Shown here: in pieces, positions 42,735 to 52,445 of the stretch
How the letters are laid out: each line of letters starts with the position of its first letter
How positions within the stretch are numbered: position 1 is the first letter of the stretch
Source: Devosia equisanguinis
GTDB lineage: Bacteria > Pseudomonadota > Alphaproteobacteria > Rhizobiales > Hyphomicrobiaceae
DNA length: 62,625 bases
Reading direction: 5' to 3'
Assembly (NCBI GenBank): GCA_945862355.1
Contig: CAMAYR010000003.1
Location: forward strand, 1-62,625
The notes under the pieces: model-generated
The model's database searches: none
What the model saw: the letters and a program-made list of their open reading frames with translations, nothing else
What the model was told of the DNA's origin: nothing
Program-made: the position numbers and the translations under genes

Positions 42735-43355
42735 ATGACCGATAAGTCGGAAGCAAAGCCGGACGTCCTCGGGTTGTGGATCAGGTTCTGGGACCTCGCC
42801 CTTGCCTTCGTGCTGCTGGTCGGAGCCTTCCTGCTGGTGAGGCTCGATGCCATTCCGCAGCTCAAGGCGCTGGCGATCGATAAGGCGTGGTTCGCCAACA
42901 AGCCGCTGCTACTCGACATGCATCGCCGCGGCTATTCGTTCGAGACTGTTCGGGACCACCTGCACGCGCTCGGCGCGGACGGCCGCGACTACTACGCGCA
43001 CACGTTCGTACCGATCCACGATCTGGCACTGTCGCTGTTCCTGCTGACGTTCCTCGTCCTGTTCGTTCTCTATACGACCCAATGCGAGAAGCATCACGCG
43101 CTCGGTCTGCCGCCCGGCACGAGGAAGCTGCTCGTGGTTTTGCCTGTGCTGCAGTTCGCATTCGATGTCGGGGAGAACCTAACTCTCAGGAACTTGATCG
43201 GCTCGTTCCCGCGGATCGATCCGGACATCGTAGGTTGGGCGAGCCTCTTCACGCAGCTCAAGTGGGGCGCGGTTTTCGTCAACGCGCTGATCGTCGTCGG
43301 GCTCGGCGGCTATACGCTCTACCACTGGATCGCGCGGCCCGGCCAGCGGGCCTGA
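42735..43355 (+). CDS. hypothetical four-helix membrane protein
   Basis: A 206-residue protein with about four transmembrane segments (ALAFVLLVGAFLLV, LALSLFLLTFLVLFVLY, LLVVLPVLQFAFDV, GAVFVNALIVVGLGGY). I know no family. A hydrophilic loop after the first helix is rich in His, Arg and Asp (DMHRRGYSFETVRDHLHALG). It lies between a divergent folP and a convergent HpxZ-like gene, so it is probably a monocistron. Confidence 0.62.
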   Translation: MTDKSEAKPDVLGLWIRFWDLALAFVLLVGAFLLVRLDAIPQLKALAIDKAWFANKPLLLDMHRRGYSFETVRDHLHALGADGRDYYAHTFVPIHDLALSLFLLTFLVLFVLYTTQCEKHHALGLPPGTRKLLVVLPVLQFAFDVGENLTLRNLIGSFPRIDPDIVGWASLFTQLKWGAVFVNALIVVGLGGYTLYHWIARPGQRA

Positions 43356-43385
43356 AAGCAATCGAGAAGTCCGCAACCGGCGGTT

Positions 43386-43775
43386 TCACGCGGCAGGCGT
43401 GTCCATCATGCTGACGTGGGCGGCCACGATGCGCCAGCCGTCCGGCAGGCGAACCCACGTTTGCATCTGGCGGCCGATCTTGCCTGGAATGGAGGGGCGA
43501 TCGAACAGCGTCGAGGCCACTGCGAAGTCGCGTCCGTATGTCGTGATCACGGTGCGCGACAAGGTGCGCGATAGCCCCGCGGCCGAGCGGCCGGCGCGAA
43601 ACGCGTGGATCTCTGCGGCGCTGTAGAGGATCTCACCTGCGCCATAGCGAATAGTGCGAGGATCGTCGGCGAAGAGCGCGGTGAGCTCGTCCACGTCGTT
43701 GGCAAGAAGCGCGCGCTCGTAGCGCTCGAACTGGGCCTCCACCTCGGCGACGATCTCGGGAATGTCGATCTGCAT
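43386..43775 (-). CDS. HpxZ/AtzH-like NTF2-fold protein
   Basis: A 129-residue protein of the SnoaL/NTF2 fold, most like the DUF3225 group that includes HpxZ (oxalurate catabolism) and AtzH (1,3-dicarboxyurea amidohydrolase partner). Start at the ATG at 43775. The block AVELTALFADDPRTIRYG-like region (VDELTALFADDPRTIRYGAG) and GRQMQTWVRLPDGWRIVAAH fit. The frame extends upstream, but the ATG at 43775 begins the conserved MQIDIPEIVAEVEAQFERYE. It may connect to ureide catabolism elsewhere in the window. Confidence 0.76.
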   Translation of the reverse strand: MQIDIPEIVAEVEAQFERYERALLANDVDELTALFADDPRTIRYGAGEILYSAAEIHAFRAGRSAAGLSRTLSRTVITTYGRDFAVASTLFDRPSIPGKIGRQMQTWVRLPDGWRIVAAHVSMMDTPAA

Positions 43776-43947
43776 CGGCTCTCTCTTCGTCGGCTGTCGT
43801 ATCGCGTCAGTAGAGTTCAACATGCCTTGTCGCGCCAGCGATTTCGACGCGATTTCGACGCGGGCGCAGCGTCTCGACAGCACTATGCCACTGCGGCACT
43901 CTCGACTGGAAGGTGGCGCCCGAAGCCGCCACGAGGAGGAACGGCAG

Positions 43948-45306
43948 ATGGACGCAAAGCGGCAGCTCAAGCTCGGCATGTTCCTCAGGCCGGCGGGGCA
44001 TCACATCGCGGGCTGGCGGCATCCGGACGCCTGGGCGGACGGAGGGCTCGACTTCGCCAAGTACGTAGAAATGGCGCGGACGGCGGAGCGCGGCCTGTTC
44101 GACATGATGTTCTCCGCGGACACGCTGAGCGGGGAGCGCTACGATCGCGAGACGCTGTCCCACACCTCCTACGTGGCGTGGATCGAGCCGATGTCGCTGC
44201 TCACCGCGCTGGCGCCGATGACGCGCCACATCGGTCTCGTCTGCACGGCCACGACGACTTACGAGGAGCCCTATACGCTCGCCCGTCGCTTCGCCTCGCT
44301 CGAGCTTATCAGCGGCGGGCGGGCTGGATGGAACGTGGTCACTTCGGCCAACGATTCGGAGGCCTTGAACTTCGGGCGCAAGACGCATCTGCCCAAGGCC
44401 GAGCGCTATCGCCGCGCTCGTGAGTTCGTCGGCGTCATGCAAGGGCTGTGGGACAGCTGGGACGACGACGCCTTCCGCTTCGACAAGGCGAGCGGACGTT
44501 TCTACGATCCCGACAAGCGGCATCGGATCGACCACGAAGGCGAGTTCTTCAAGGTTCACGGTCCGCTGACCGTTCCGCGCTCGCCGCAGGGCCAGCCCGT
44601 GATCGTGCAGGCCGGTGCCTCGGAGGACGGCCGGCAACTCGCGGCGGAGACAGCCGAAGTCGTGTTCTGCGCGCACCAGACTATCGAGACGGCACGGGAC
44701 TTCTATTACGATGTGAAGGGCCGAATGCCCGCCGCGGGCCGCAATCCCGATCATCTCAAGATCATGCCGGGGCTCGGCGTGATGGTGGCGCCGACGCGAC
44801 AGGAAGCGCAGGACCGCTGGCAACAATTGCAGGACCTGATCCCGCCGGAGGTCGGCGTTGCGCTGCTATCGAAGTACATCGCTTGGGATCTCAGGGGGCT
44901 CGACGTCGATGGGCCGGTGCCGGTGGTGCCACAGGACCGAGGCGCGCCGACGCGCTCAGCCCTGCTGTCGGAGACGGCCCGCGCGGAAGGACTGACGATC
45001 CGCCAGCTCTATCAGCGGATCGCCGGTGGGCGCGGCCATTTCCAGGTCGTGGGCTCGCCCAGAGACATCGCCGATCTGATGGAGGAATGGCTGGTCACGG
45101 GAGCGGCGGACGGATTCAACATCATCTGTCCCTACTTCCCCAGCACGCTCGACGCGTTCGTCGATCTGGTGGTCCCCGAGTTGCAGAGGCGCGGCATCTA
45201 TCGCACCACCTACGAAGGCCGGACGCTGCGAGAGAACCTCGGGTTGCCGCGGCCACCGAGCCGGTATGGTGCGTCCCGCGACGCCGGCGCGCGCAAGGCG
45301 GTTTGA
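43948..45306 (+). CDS. flavin-dependent monooxygenase (NtaA/SnaA/DszA family, LLM class)
   Basis: A 452-residue FMNH2-dependent monooxygenase of the NtaA/DszA group from the ATG at 43948, preceded by GAGGAGGAACGG. Conserved blocks are WRHPDAWADGGLDF, RYDRETLSHTSYVAWIEPMS, GRAGWNVVTSANDSEALNFG and QAGASEDGRQLAAETAEVVF, the last two being the family hallmarks. It needs a separate flavin reductase, which is not seen in the window. The substrate is an amine, chelate or sulfur compound, not deducible. Confidence 0.88.
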   Translation: MDAKRQLKLGMFLRPAGHHIAGWRHPDAWADGGLDFAKYVEMARTAERGLFDMMFSADTLSGERYDRETLSHTSYVAWIEPMSLLTALAPMTRHIGLVCTATTTYEEPYTLARRFASLELISGGRAGWNVVTSANDSEALNFGRKTHLPKAERYRRAREFVGVMQGLWDSWDDDAFRFDKASGRFYDPDKRHRIDHEGEFFKVHGPLTVPRSPQGQPVIVQAGASEDGRQLAAETAEVVFCAHQTIETARDFYYDVKGRMPAAGRNPDHLKIMPGLGVMVAPTRQEAQDRWQQLQDLIPPEVGVALLSKYIAWDLRGLDVDGPVPVVPQDRGAPTRSALLSETARAEGLTIRQLYQRIAGGRGHFQVVGSPRDIADLMEEWLVTGAADGFNIICPYFPSTLDAFVDLVVPELQRRGIYRTTYEGRTLRENLGLPRPPSRYGASRDAGARKAV

Positions 45307-45415
45307 GGGAGTAAGGGGCCCGGCATTCATCCACCGGAGGCTTCGCGGTTGCGAACGGGCAGTGTCTCGGCGACACTCTTTCGCAGCCCAGCCATTTCTC
45401 GATCGGGACCGCCCC

Positions 45416-46480
45416 ATGACCTCCATTGCGTCCAAGCTCAAGAACACCCGCCTGTTCGCGCGTATCGGCGAGGCAGCGCTCGCCGGACTTCTCGAGAATG
45501 CCGTGCAGGCAAGTGGTGAGGCCGGCGCCAGGATCGCTGCGCGGCCGGCCGATGTCGTCATAGTGCTGGATGGCGGCCTCGAGATGCGCTCGCGCGAGGG
45601 CAAGATGCTGGCGCGCGTAAACGCCGACCAGGCGGCCGGTGAGCCGGGCGTATTGCACGCTGTGCCGGCGGGTGCGGTACTCACGCTGACGCGCCAGAGC
45701 AACGTGCTGGTGGTCGATGGGGCAGTGCTCGACGACGTACTGAGCCAGACGCACCAGAACGATAGCATCGCTTCGCTCGACGACAGCGTCGGGAGCCGCG
45801 TGGCCAGCCTGATCCATACGCAGCCATTTTCACAAATGACGCTCGACCAGATCTGCCAATGCGCAGACGCGATGACGCGGCGTGTCGTATCGGGAGGGGA
45901 GGAAATCGTCCGCTACGCCGGCAGTGGCGATGCGTTCTACGTGATCGAGCAGGGCGAGGCCGAGGTGTGGCGGCCAGATCCCCGCAACGGATTGCTCGCC
46001 AAGGTCGCCGTGTTGTCGGCGGGCGCCGGCTTCGGCGAGGAGGCCCTGCTGCGCGGAGGTTTGAGAAACGCCACAGTGCGCATGTCGAAACCCGGCGCGC
46101 TGCTGGCGTTGGCAGTATCAGATTTCGACCAGCTCATCGCGAGCCATTTCGTCAACGATATCTCGCCGGACATCGCCCACAGCATGGTCTCGCGCCGACA
46201 AGCAGACCTGATCGACTGCCGCTACGAGGACGAGCACGAGCTGTGGCGCATTCCCGGCAGCCAATCGATCCCGCTCGACGCGCTGCGCTCGAGATCACTG
46301 CAGCTCGACAAGGCCCGCAGCTACATCGTTTATTGCCGGACCGGAAAACGCAGCCGCGCGGCGGCGTTCCTGATGCGCCAGCTCGGCCTGACAGCGACCG
46401 TCCTGCGTGGCGGCATCGCGGAGTGGCCATACGATTTCGACGGCCAGCCCGACCGCGCGACCGGCGTGCCACAGATTTGA
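45416..46480 (+). CDS. cyclic-nucleotide-binding and rhodanese domain fusion protein
   Basis: A 354-residue protein from the ATG at 45416. Roughly residues 5-120 form a divergent cNMP-binding-like domain, 135-250 a second one (GEEIVRYAGSGDAFYVIEQG and GFGEEALLRGG, the cNMP cassette), and 260-350 a rhodanese domain. The rhodanese active-site loop is IVYCRTGKRSRAA with Cys, typical of sulfurtransferases. There is no HTH or kinase output, so it may be a cAMP-controlled sulfurtransferase. Neighbours are unrelated enzymes. Confidence 0.84.
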   Translation: MTSIASKLKNTRLFARIGEAALAGLLENAVQASGEAGARIAARPADVVIVLDGGLEMRSREGKMLARVNADQAAGEPGVLHAVPAGAVLTLTRQSNVLVVDGAVLDDVLSQTHQNDSIASLDDSVGSRVASLIHTQPFSQMTLDQICQCADAMTRRVVSGGEEIVRYAGSGDAFYVIEQGEAEVWRPDPRNGLLAKVAVLSAGAGFGEEALLRGGLRNATVRMSKPGALLALAVSDFDQLIASHFVNDISPDIAHSMVSRRQADLIDCRYEDEHELWRIPGSQSIPLDALRSRSLQLDKARSYIVYCRTGKRSRAAAFLMRQLGLTATVLRGGIAEWPYDFDGQPDRATGVPQI

Positions 46481-46573
46481 GAGGCCCGGCTATCCGAGGT
46501 ACCGTTCGACCCGCATCTGCCGGGCACGACATGCGGCGCATCAGCAGCCGACACTGCCCTCGAGGAAAGCCCC

Positions 46574-47344
46574 ATGCCTACGGTCAAACTCTCCGACTAC
46601 GAGCACAAGTACCGCCACGTGAAGTTCCGCCGCGAGGACGGCATTCTCGAGATGTCGCTGCACAGCGACGGCGGACCGCTGAGATGGGGGCGGGAGCCGC
46701 ATGGCGAGCTGGTGCAAGCGTTCCTCGACATCGGGCGGGACCGCGAGAACCAGGTCGTGATCATGACCGGTACAGGGGCGGAGTTCTCTGGTCCCGCGCC
46801 GAAGCCCGAGGCCAACATGAGCTATCACGCGATGGGGCCGGAGCAGTGGGGGGAACTCGGCTGGGAGGCCAAGCACCTGCTGACCAATCTTCTGCTCATC
46901 GACGTGCCGATGATCGCGGCAGTCAACGGACCGGCCGTTCGCCATGCCGAGCTGCCGATCCTTTGCGACATCGTGCTGGCCTCTGAAACCGCGTGCTTCC
47001 AGGACAGCGCGCACTTCATCAATGGGCTGGTGCCCGGCGATGGCGTGCATGTCGCGTTCCCGGCCGTGATGGGGCTCAACCGCGCGCGCTATTTTCTGCT
47101 GACGGGGCAGGTGCTGCATGCGGTGGAGGCCAAGGAGATGGGCCTCGTCAACGAGATACTGCCGTCCGAGAAGCTGTTGGCGCGCGCGTGGGAGCTGGCG
47201 CGAATGATCATGCGGCAGCCAGAGCTAAACCGGCGCTATACGCGCGTGCTGCTCACCGAGCAGGTGCGGCGGCAGATGAACGATCTGCTCGCGTATGGCC
47301 TTGCGCTCGAAGGTCTCGCGATCACGGCGATCCCGCGGAAGTAG
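46574..47344 (+). CDS. enoyl-CoA hydratase/isomerase superfamily protein
   Basis: A 256-residue crotonase-fold enzyme. The two oxyanion segments are TGTGAEFSGPAP and AAVNGPAVRHAELPILCDIVLASE. The usual Gly-Gly-Gly of the second is replaced by Arg-His-Ala, so it is probably not a standard hydratase. NGLVPGDGVHVAFPAVMG has an Asp and His pair that recalls the 6-oxocamphor hydrolase type (C-C bond hydrolysis of beta-diketones). I rate that as a weak possibility. No operon partner upstream. Confidence 0.8.
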   Translation: MPTVKLSDYEHKYRHVKFRREDGILEMSLHSDGGPLRWGREPHGELVQAFLDIGRDRENQVVIMTGTGAEFSGPAPKPEANMSYHAMGPEQWGELGWEAKHLLTNLLLIDVPMIAAVNGPAVRHAELPILCDIVLASETACFQDSAHFINGLVPGDGVHVAFPAVMGLNRARYFLLTGQVLHAVEAKEMGLVNEILPSEKLLARAWELARMIMRQPELNRRYTRVLLTEQVRRQMNDLLAYGLALEGLAITAIPRK

Positions 47345-47371
47345 AGTCGGGGTGCCTGCTCGTGCCTGCGC

Positions 47372-48019
47372 TCAACGCGCTGGTGCGATGTAGCGGCCCG
47401 GGAGCAGATCGTAGGGGTGCTTCCAGCCGGGCAGAGACTTCATGCGCTCCGACCAGGCGTGAATTGCGGGATAGGCTCGGGCGAGATCCACCCCGGTCTC
47501 GTCCTCGGGATAGTAGATGTAGCCGGCGAGGGAGAAGTCGGCGATCGTCGGGCGCTTACCTATGATGAAGGGCTGGCTGGCGAGGTGTTTGTCCGTGAGC
47601 GCGAACGCGGCTTCGATGCGCTGCATCAGGAAGGCGAGCACAGCAGGATCGGGGGCGTTGGGCGCGAAACACTTCAGGAAGCGCCTCACGGCATAGTTGC
47701 TCGTGAACTTGTGATTGTCGAAGAGCATCCAGCGCAATGCCTCGTAGCGCTCGTCGGCGTTGGCTGGGGCGAAGTTGCCGTGACGCTCGGCAAGCCAGGT
47801 GAGAATAGCGCCGGATTGAGTGAGGCGGCGGCCGTCGGCTTCCAGCACCGGCACCTCACCCATCTTGTTCATGCTGTCGCGCCAGTCGGATTTGCGCGCC
47901 TCTCCGCCGAAGAAATCCACCTCGACGGGCTCCCAGGCAATGCCCGAGCAGTTGAGATAGAGAGCGACCTTGTAGGCGTTGCCGGACTGGCAAAAGGAAT
48001 GCAGGCGGTAGGGCGGCAT
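47372..48019 (-). CDS. glutathione S-transferase family protein
   Basis: A 215-residue GST from the ATG at 48019 (the frame extends to 48118 through repeat copy 3, not coding). The N-terminal thioredoxin-like domain starts YRLHSFCQSGNAYKVALYLN, with Ser/Cys near the thiol site and GEVPVLEADGRRLTQSGAIL for glutathione binding. The C-terminal helical domain includes FIIGKRPTIADFSLAGYI, the N-capping motif. The substrate is unknown. Convergent with the crotonase gene. Confidence 0.88.
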   Translation of the reverse strand: MPPYRLHSFCQSGNAYKVALYLNCSGIAWEPVEVDFFGGEARKSDWRDSMNKMGEVPVLEADGRRLTQSGAILTWLAERHGNFAPANADERYEALRWMLFDNHKFTSNYAVRRFLKCFAPNAPDPAVLAFLMQRIEAAFALTDKHLASQPFIIGKRPTIADFSLAGYIYYPEDETGVDLARAYPAIHAWSERMKSLPGWKHPYDLLPGRYIAPAR

Positions 48020-48092
48020 TTTCAGCTCCGATGTGAGCAAGTGAGACGGAAGCGGCTGGACACGCTCGTCCGGCCGCTTCCAGTGCCTCGAG

Positions 48093-48246
48093 ATGATACC
48101 GGCCCGCCGAAAGTTCAACTTCCGTTGCCCTGTGGTGGGCCGGTATCAGACTTTTGCTTGCGCGCAGCCGCCATACCAACCCTGCGCGCGCATACCTCCA
48201 AACCAAATGTCCGACGAAGGGTCGAACATTTGGTTTTTCGGTATGC
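48093..48246. repeat. interspersed structured repeat, copy 3
   Basis: Hairpin 1 arms are GATACCGGCCCGCC (48095-48108) and GGTGGGCCGGTATC (48134-48147), with a loop nearly identical to copy 1. The core AGCCGCCATACCAACCCTGC lies at 48166-48185. Hairpin 2 runs from ATACC at 48192 to GGTAT at 48244, with arm sequences (AAACCAAATGT/ACATTTGGTTT) unlike copy 1 but still self-paired. The end is 3 bases from the ubiD stop codon. It lies 5' of the GST gene. Confidence 0.8.
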
Positions 48247-48247
48247 A

Positions 48248-49954
48248 TCAGCCCTTGGGTGATTCGACCGTTTTGCCCTTCTCGGCTCGCATACGCTGAT
48301 AGTCGGGATCATCATCCAAAGTGCGCATCTCGGTGTTCATGGCCACATCGGAGCGCTTGCGCTGGCGGCACCACTCTCCGGTCTGCCAATACTCCGACTT
48401 GACGGCGAGCTGGGCCTGTCGCTCGAGATGGTCGTTCCACTCGCCGAGATCGTAGCCGAACCAGGGCGGCTCGGGGCGCAACTTCGGCAGCCCCATTTCC
48501 TCCCAGATCGACCTCGCCTTCTCCATGTACTCGCGCTTGGGCAGCGCGACTGGCGGAAATGTCTCTTTCAACGTCGCGTCGATCAAGACGGCGGAATCCT
48601 CGTTGTCCAAAAGGCTGCGAGGCCCATGGCCCTCGTCCTTGTGATTGAGCATGTGAACGTCGCGATGAGGTTTGCAACGGAAGCACATGGCCCAGAACGT
48701 CGCGTCGGCGTTGTCGGGATCGATGTCCTCGTCCACGGCGACTACCCATTTGCCTTCGGCACGCCGGAAGGATGCGACGCCATACAAGGCTCTCCAGATC
48801 TCGGTCCTGGGCGTCCCCTTCTCCACGACCACAACGATCAGGCGCTGGAGCGCGGTCAGTGGCTCGTGCGTCACGACGCGCTTGATGCCTTGAATGCCGA
48901 GATTGTTCCGCAAGTGAATCATCTGTGCGGCCTCGTAGGCCGGACGCTTGATGCAGCTGGACTCGGAAGGCGTCACCTGGCTGATCCAGGACGTCAGCAC
49001 GGCCTTGCGTCGGCGCGTGATGGCTGTGACCTCGAGAACCCCGTTGTACTCCTGCAGGTTGACGTGCCCATGGCTCTCACCGAACGGCGCCTCGGGCTCG
49101 AGGAACTCCGTCGAGACGTAGCCCTCGACGACAATCTCCGCCTCAGCGGGAACCAGAAGATCGACCGTCTTGCACTTGACTACGTTGATCGGACTACCAG
49201 CGAGCGCTCCGGCAATATGCAGCTCGTCGTAGATCTCGGGCACTTTCTGCACGGAGGTGTAGGAGACCACCGGTGGGCAACCCAGAACTACGGCGCAGGG
49301 CATCGGCTTGCCCATCTTCTTGTACTTCAGCCAGTGCATGTAGCCACCGGACCTGAGCTCGATCGAGGGGTTCATACCCATCCGGTCGGGCGCCTTGATC
49401 ATCCCCCGATAGGTGCCGAGGTTCTGTATGCCGGTGTCGGGATCCACGGTGACGAAGTGGCTCGACGTCGTATAGGGGGCATTGTCCCAGCCGGGCGTGG
49501 AGATCGGCACCGGAATGTCGTCGAGGCCCTTGCCGTTGCGCAGATCGTCGCCCTGGTAAACGATCTCCTGACAGGGAGCGTTCTCGACGACGTTGGGCTC
49601 GACCGGGTTGCCCATCGCCTTGATCCAGACATCGCGGATCTCGTCGATCTTGCAGCCCATGCCCATCGAGTAGATCTGATTGTTGCCGGCGAGCCCGCAG
49701 ACGAGCACGGGGATGTCGAACTTGCGACCCTTGCTGTCGGTGATGTTTGTGAACAGGAACGCCTTGCGATCCTCGGGTGCGATGCCGCCGCGAAACTGCC
49801 AACGCACCAGCGGGTGCATCTCGGTGTCCTTGTTGATCTCGCGATCAACCTCGATCAACAGCCCAGCCCGTCGCAGCGCCTCGATGTGATCATGCAGATC
49901 AGCGTAGCCCCTCGATTGAGGGTTCTTGGTTTTCTTCGCCGACGAAGTGGCCAT
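48248..49954 (-). CDS. UbiD-family decarboxylase
   Basis: A 568-residue member of the UbiD family, which uses prenylated FMN to decarboxylate aromatic or unsaturated acids. The signature around LEPEAPFGESHGHVNL matches the catalytic E-x-P...GE region. QVTPSESSCIKRPAYEAAQ and WVVAVDEDIDPDNADATFWA are further family blocks. It is longer than E. coli UbiD (about 500), as in many catabolic members. There is no ubiX (flavin prenyltransferase) nearby. It could work on an aromatic acid feeding the lig pathway. Confidence 0.86.
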   Translation of the reverse strand: MATSSAKKTKNPQSRGYADLHDHIEALRRAGLLIEVDREINKDTEMHPLVRWQFRGGIAPEDRKAFLFTNITDSKGRKFDIPVLVCGLAGNNQIYSMGMGCKIDEIRDVWIKAMGNPVEPNVVENAPCQEIVYQGDDLRNGKGLDDIPVPISTPGWDNAPYTTSSHFVTVDPDTGIQNLGTYRGMIKAPDRMGMNPSIELRSGGYMHWLKYKKMGKPMPCAVVLGCPPVVSYTSVQKVPEIYDELHIAGALAGSPINVVKCKTVDLLVPAEAEIVVEGYVSTEFLEPEAPFGESHGHVNLQEYNGVLEVTAITRRRKAVLTSWISQVTPSESSCIKRPAYEAAQMIHLRNNLGIQGIKRVVTHEPLTALQRLIVVVVEKGTPRTEIWRALYGVASFRRAEGKWVVAVDEDIDPDNADATFWAMCFRCKPHRDVHMLNHKDEGHGPRSLLDNEDSAVLIDATLKETFPPVALPKREYMEKARSIWEEMGLPKLRPEPPWFGYDLGEWNDHLERQAQLAVKSEYWQTGEWCRQRKRSDVAMNTEMRTLDDDPDYQRMRAEKGKTVESPKG

Positions 49955-50082
49955 TCTTCATTTCCCTGTGAAGCCTCATGAAGCCTCGCAGCACACATGG
50001 GCCAAGCCCGCTTGTCAACGAGCGCAGGGGCAGGATGGCAGCGGCACAAAGTCAGAGGCTTCGGCGCCGATCCTGTCGGGTG

Positions 50083-51186
<1,104 letters not shown>

Positions 51187-51324
51187 GACGTCAATCGCGT
51201 AGCATCGCGCAGTAACAGGGTCCAGCGTCCGGCTGCGACGTGGCTCTGGCGCTTGTCATGGCGAGCCGACGCGGCATATGCGAAAATACTCCGATACAGA
51301 ATCGCGCGACGGCGGAGCGACACC

Positions 51325-52347
51325 ATGCAAATAATGAAGGCATCGGCCTTAGTGGCGGCACTGTGCAGCGCTGCTGCCATGTCCAGCTCAGCCAATGCGC
51401 AGGGCGAGGACAAATTCTACGCGGGAAGAACCATCACGATCGTAATCGGGTTCGGTCCGGGGGGAACTTACGACTACTACGCCCGGCTGGTGGCCCGACA
51501 TATCGGCAAGCACATCGCCGGCAAGCCCAACGTCGTGGCGCAGCAGATGCCGGGCGCGGGCAGCCTGACGGCGGCGAATTTTCTGTACGCGGTCGCGCCG
51601 AAAGACGGCACCTCGCTCGGGATGCTTTCACAGACGCTCGCCATAGAGGAGGCGATCGGCAACCCCGGCGTGAAATACAAGAGCGCGCAGATGAGCTGGA
51701 TCGGCCGAGCGACCTCGATCGCGCAGATCCAGCTCAGCATGGCGACGTCCAAGTTTTCGACGATCGAAGACGTCAAGAAGGCCGAGGCGACGGCTGCGGG
51801 CACGGGGGCTGGATCGCCGACGGAGGGCTATCCGAAGCTGCTCAACGGGACTGCGGGCACGCGCTTTCGCATCGTGGGGCCATACCCCGGCTCGGTCGAC
51901 GGACTGCTCGCCCTGGAGCGCGGAGAAGTGGACACGGCGCTGACCTCCTACAACACGATCAAGGCGCGCCGCGCGGACTGGATCGCGGAAAAGAAAATCA
52001 ACGTACTCGTCACCTACTCGATGAAGCGGCATCCGGAGCTGCCCCAAGTACCGGCGTTCCCCGAACTCGGCAAAACGGAAGTGGATAAGCGGCTTCTGGA
52101 ATTCTACGTCAGCGCCGAGGAGGTGGGTCGATCGTTCGTGGCGCCACCGGGTCTGCCGCCTGAGCGCGTGACAACCTTGCGTACCGCGTTCATGGCGATG
52201 GTCGGGGATGCCGATTTCCTGGCGGAGGCGGCCAAAGCCAAGGCAGAACTCGATCCGCTGGCGGGCGAGGAGCTGCAGAAAATCATCGTTCAGACAGTGA
52301 ATGCACCACGGGCGATGATCTCGCGGATGCGAGCGCTTCTCAAATAG
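51325..52347 (+). CDS. tripartite tricarboxylate transporter substrate-binding protein (TctC/Bug family)
   Basis: Second orphan solute receptor of the window, about 340 residues from the ATG at 51325 (or 51334). The signal peptide KASALVAALCSAAAMSSSANA ends after ANA. YAGRTITIVIGFGPGGTYD and KPNVVAQQMPGAGSLTAANF are the Bug motifs. No TctA/B genes are near. It resembles the receptor at 10811 only at the family level, so a different ligand is expected. Confidence 0.88.
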   Translation: MQIMKASALVAALCSAAAMSSSANAQGEDKFYAGRTITIVIGFGPGGTYDYYARLVARHIGKHIAGKPNVVAQQMPGAGSLTAANFLYAVAPKDGTSLGMLSQTLAIEEAIGNPGVKYKSAQMSWIGRATSIAQIQLSMATSKFSTIEDVKKAEATAAGTGAGSPTEGYPKLLNGTAGTRFRIVGPYPGSVDGLLALERGEVDTALTSYNTIKARRADWIAEKKINVLVTYSMKRHPELPQVPAFPELGKTEVDKRLLEFYVSAEEVGRSFVAPPGLPPERVTTLRTAFMAMVGDADFLAEAAKAKAELDPLAGEELQKIIVQTVNAPRAMISRMRALLK

Positions 52348-52445
52348 CGTGCGGCGGCGCCGGCAATTGAGGCGTCTTATTCGCTGACGCTTGAGCCCGG
52401 CCGTTGCGATGCGCCGGCCGGGCTTCCAGTGCAATAGCAGACCGC

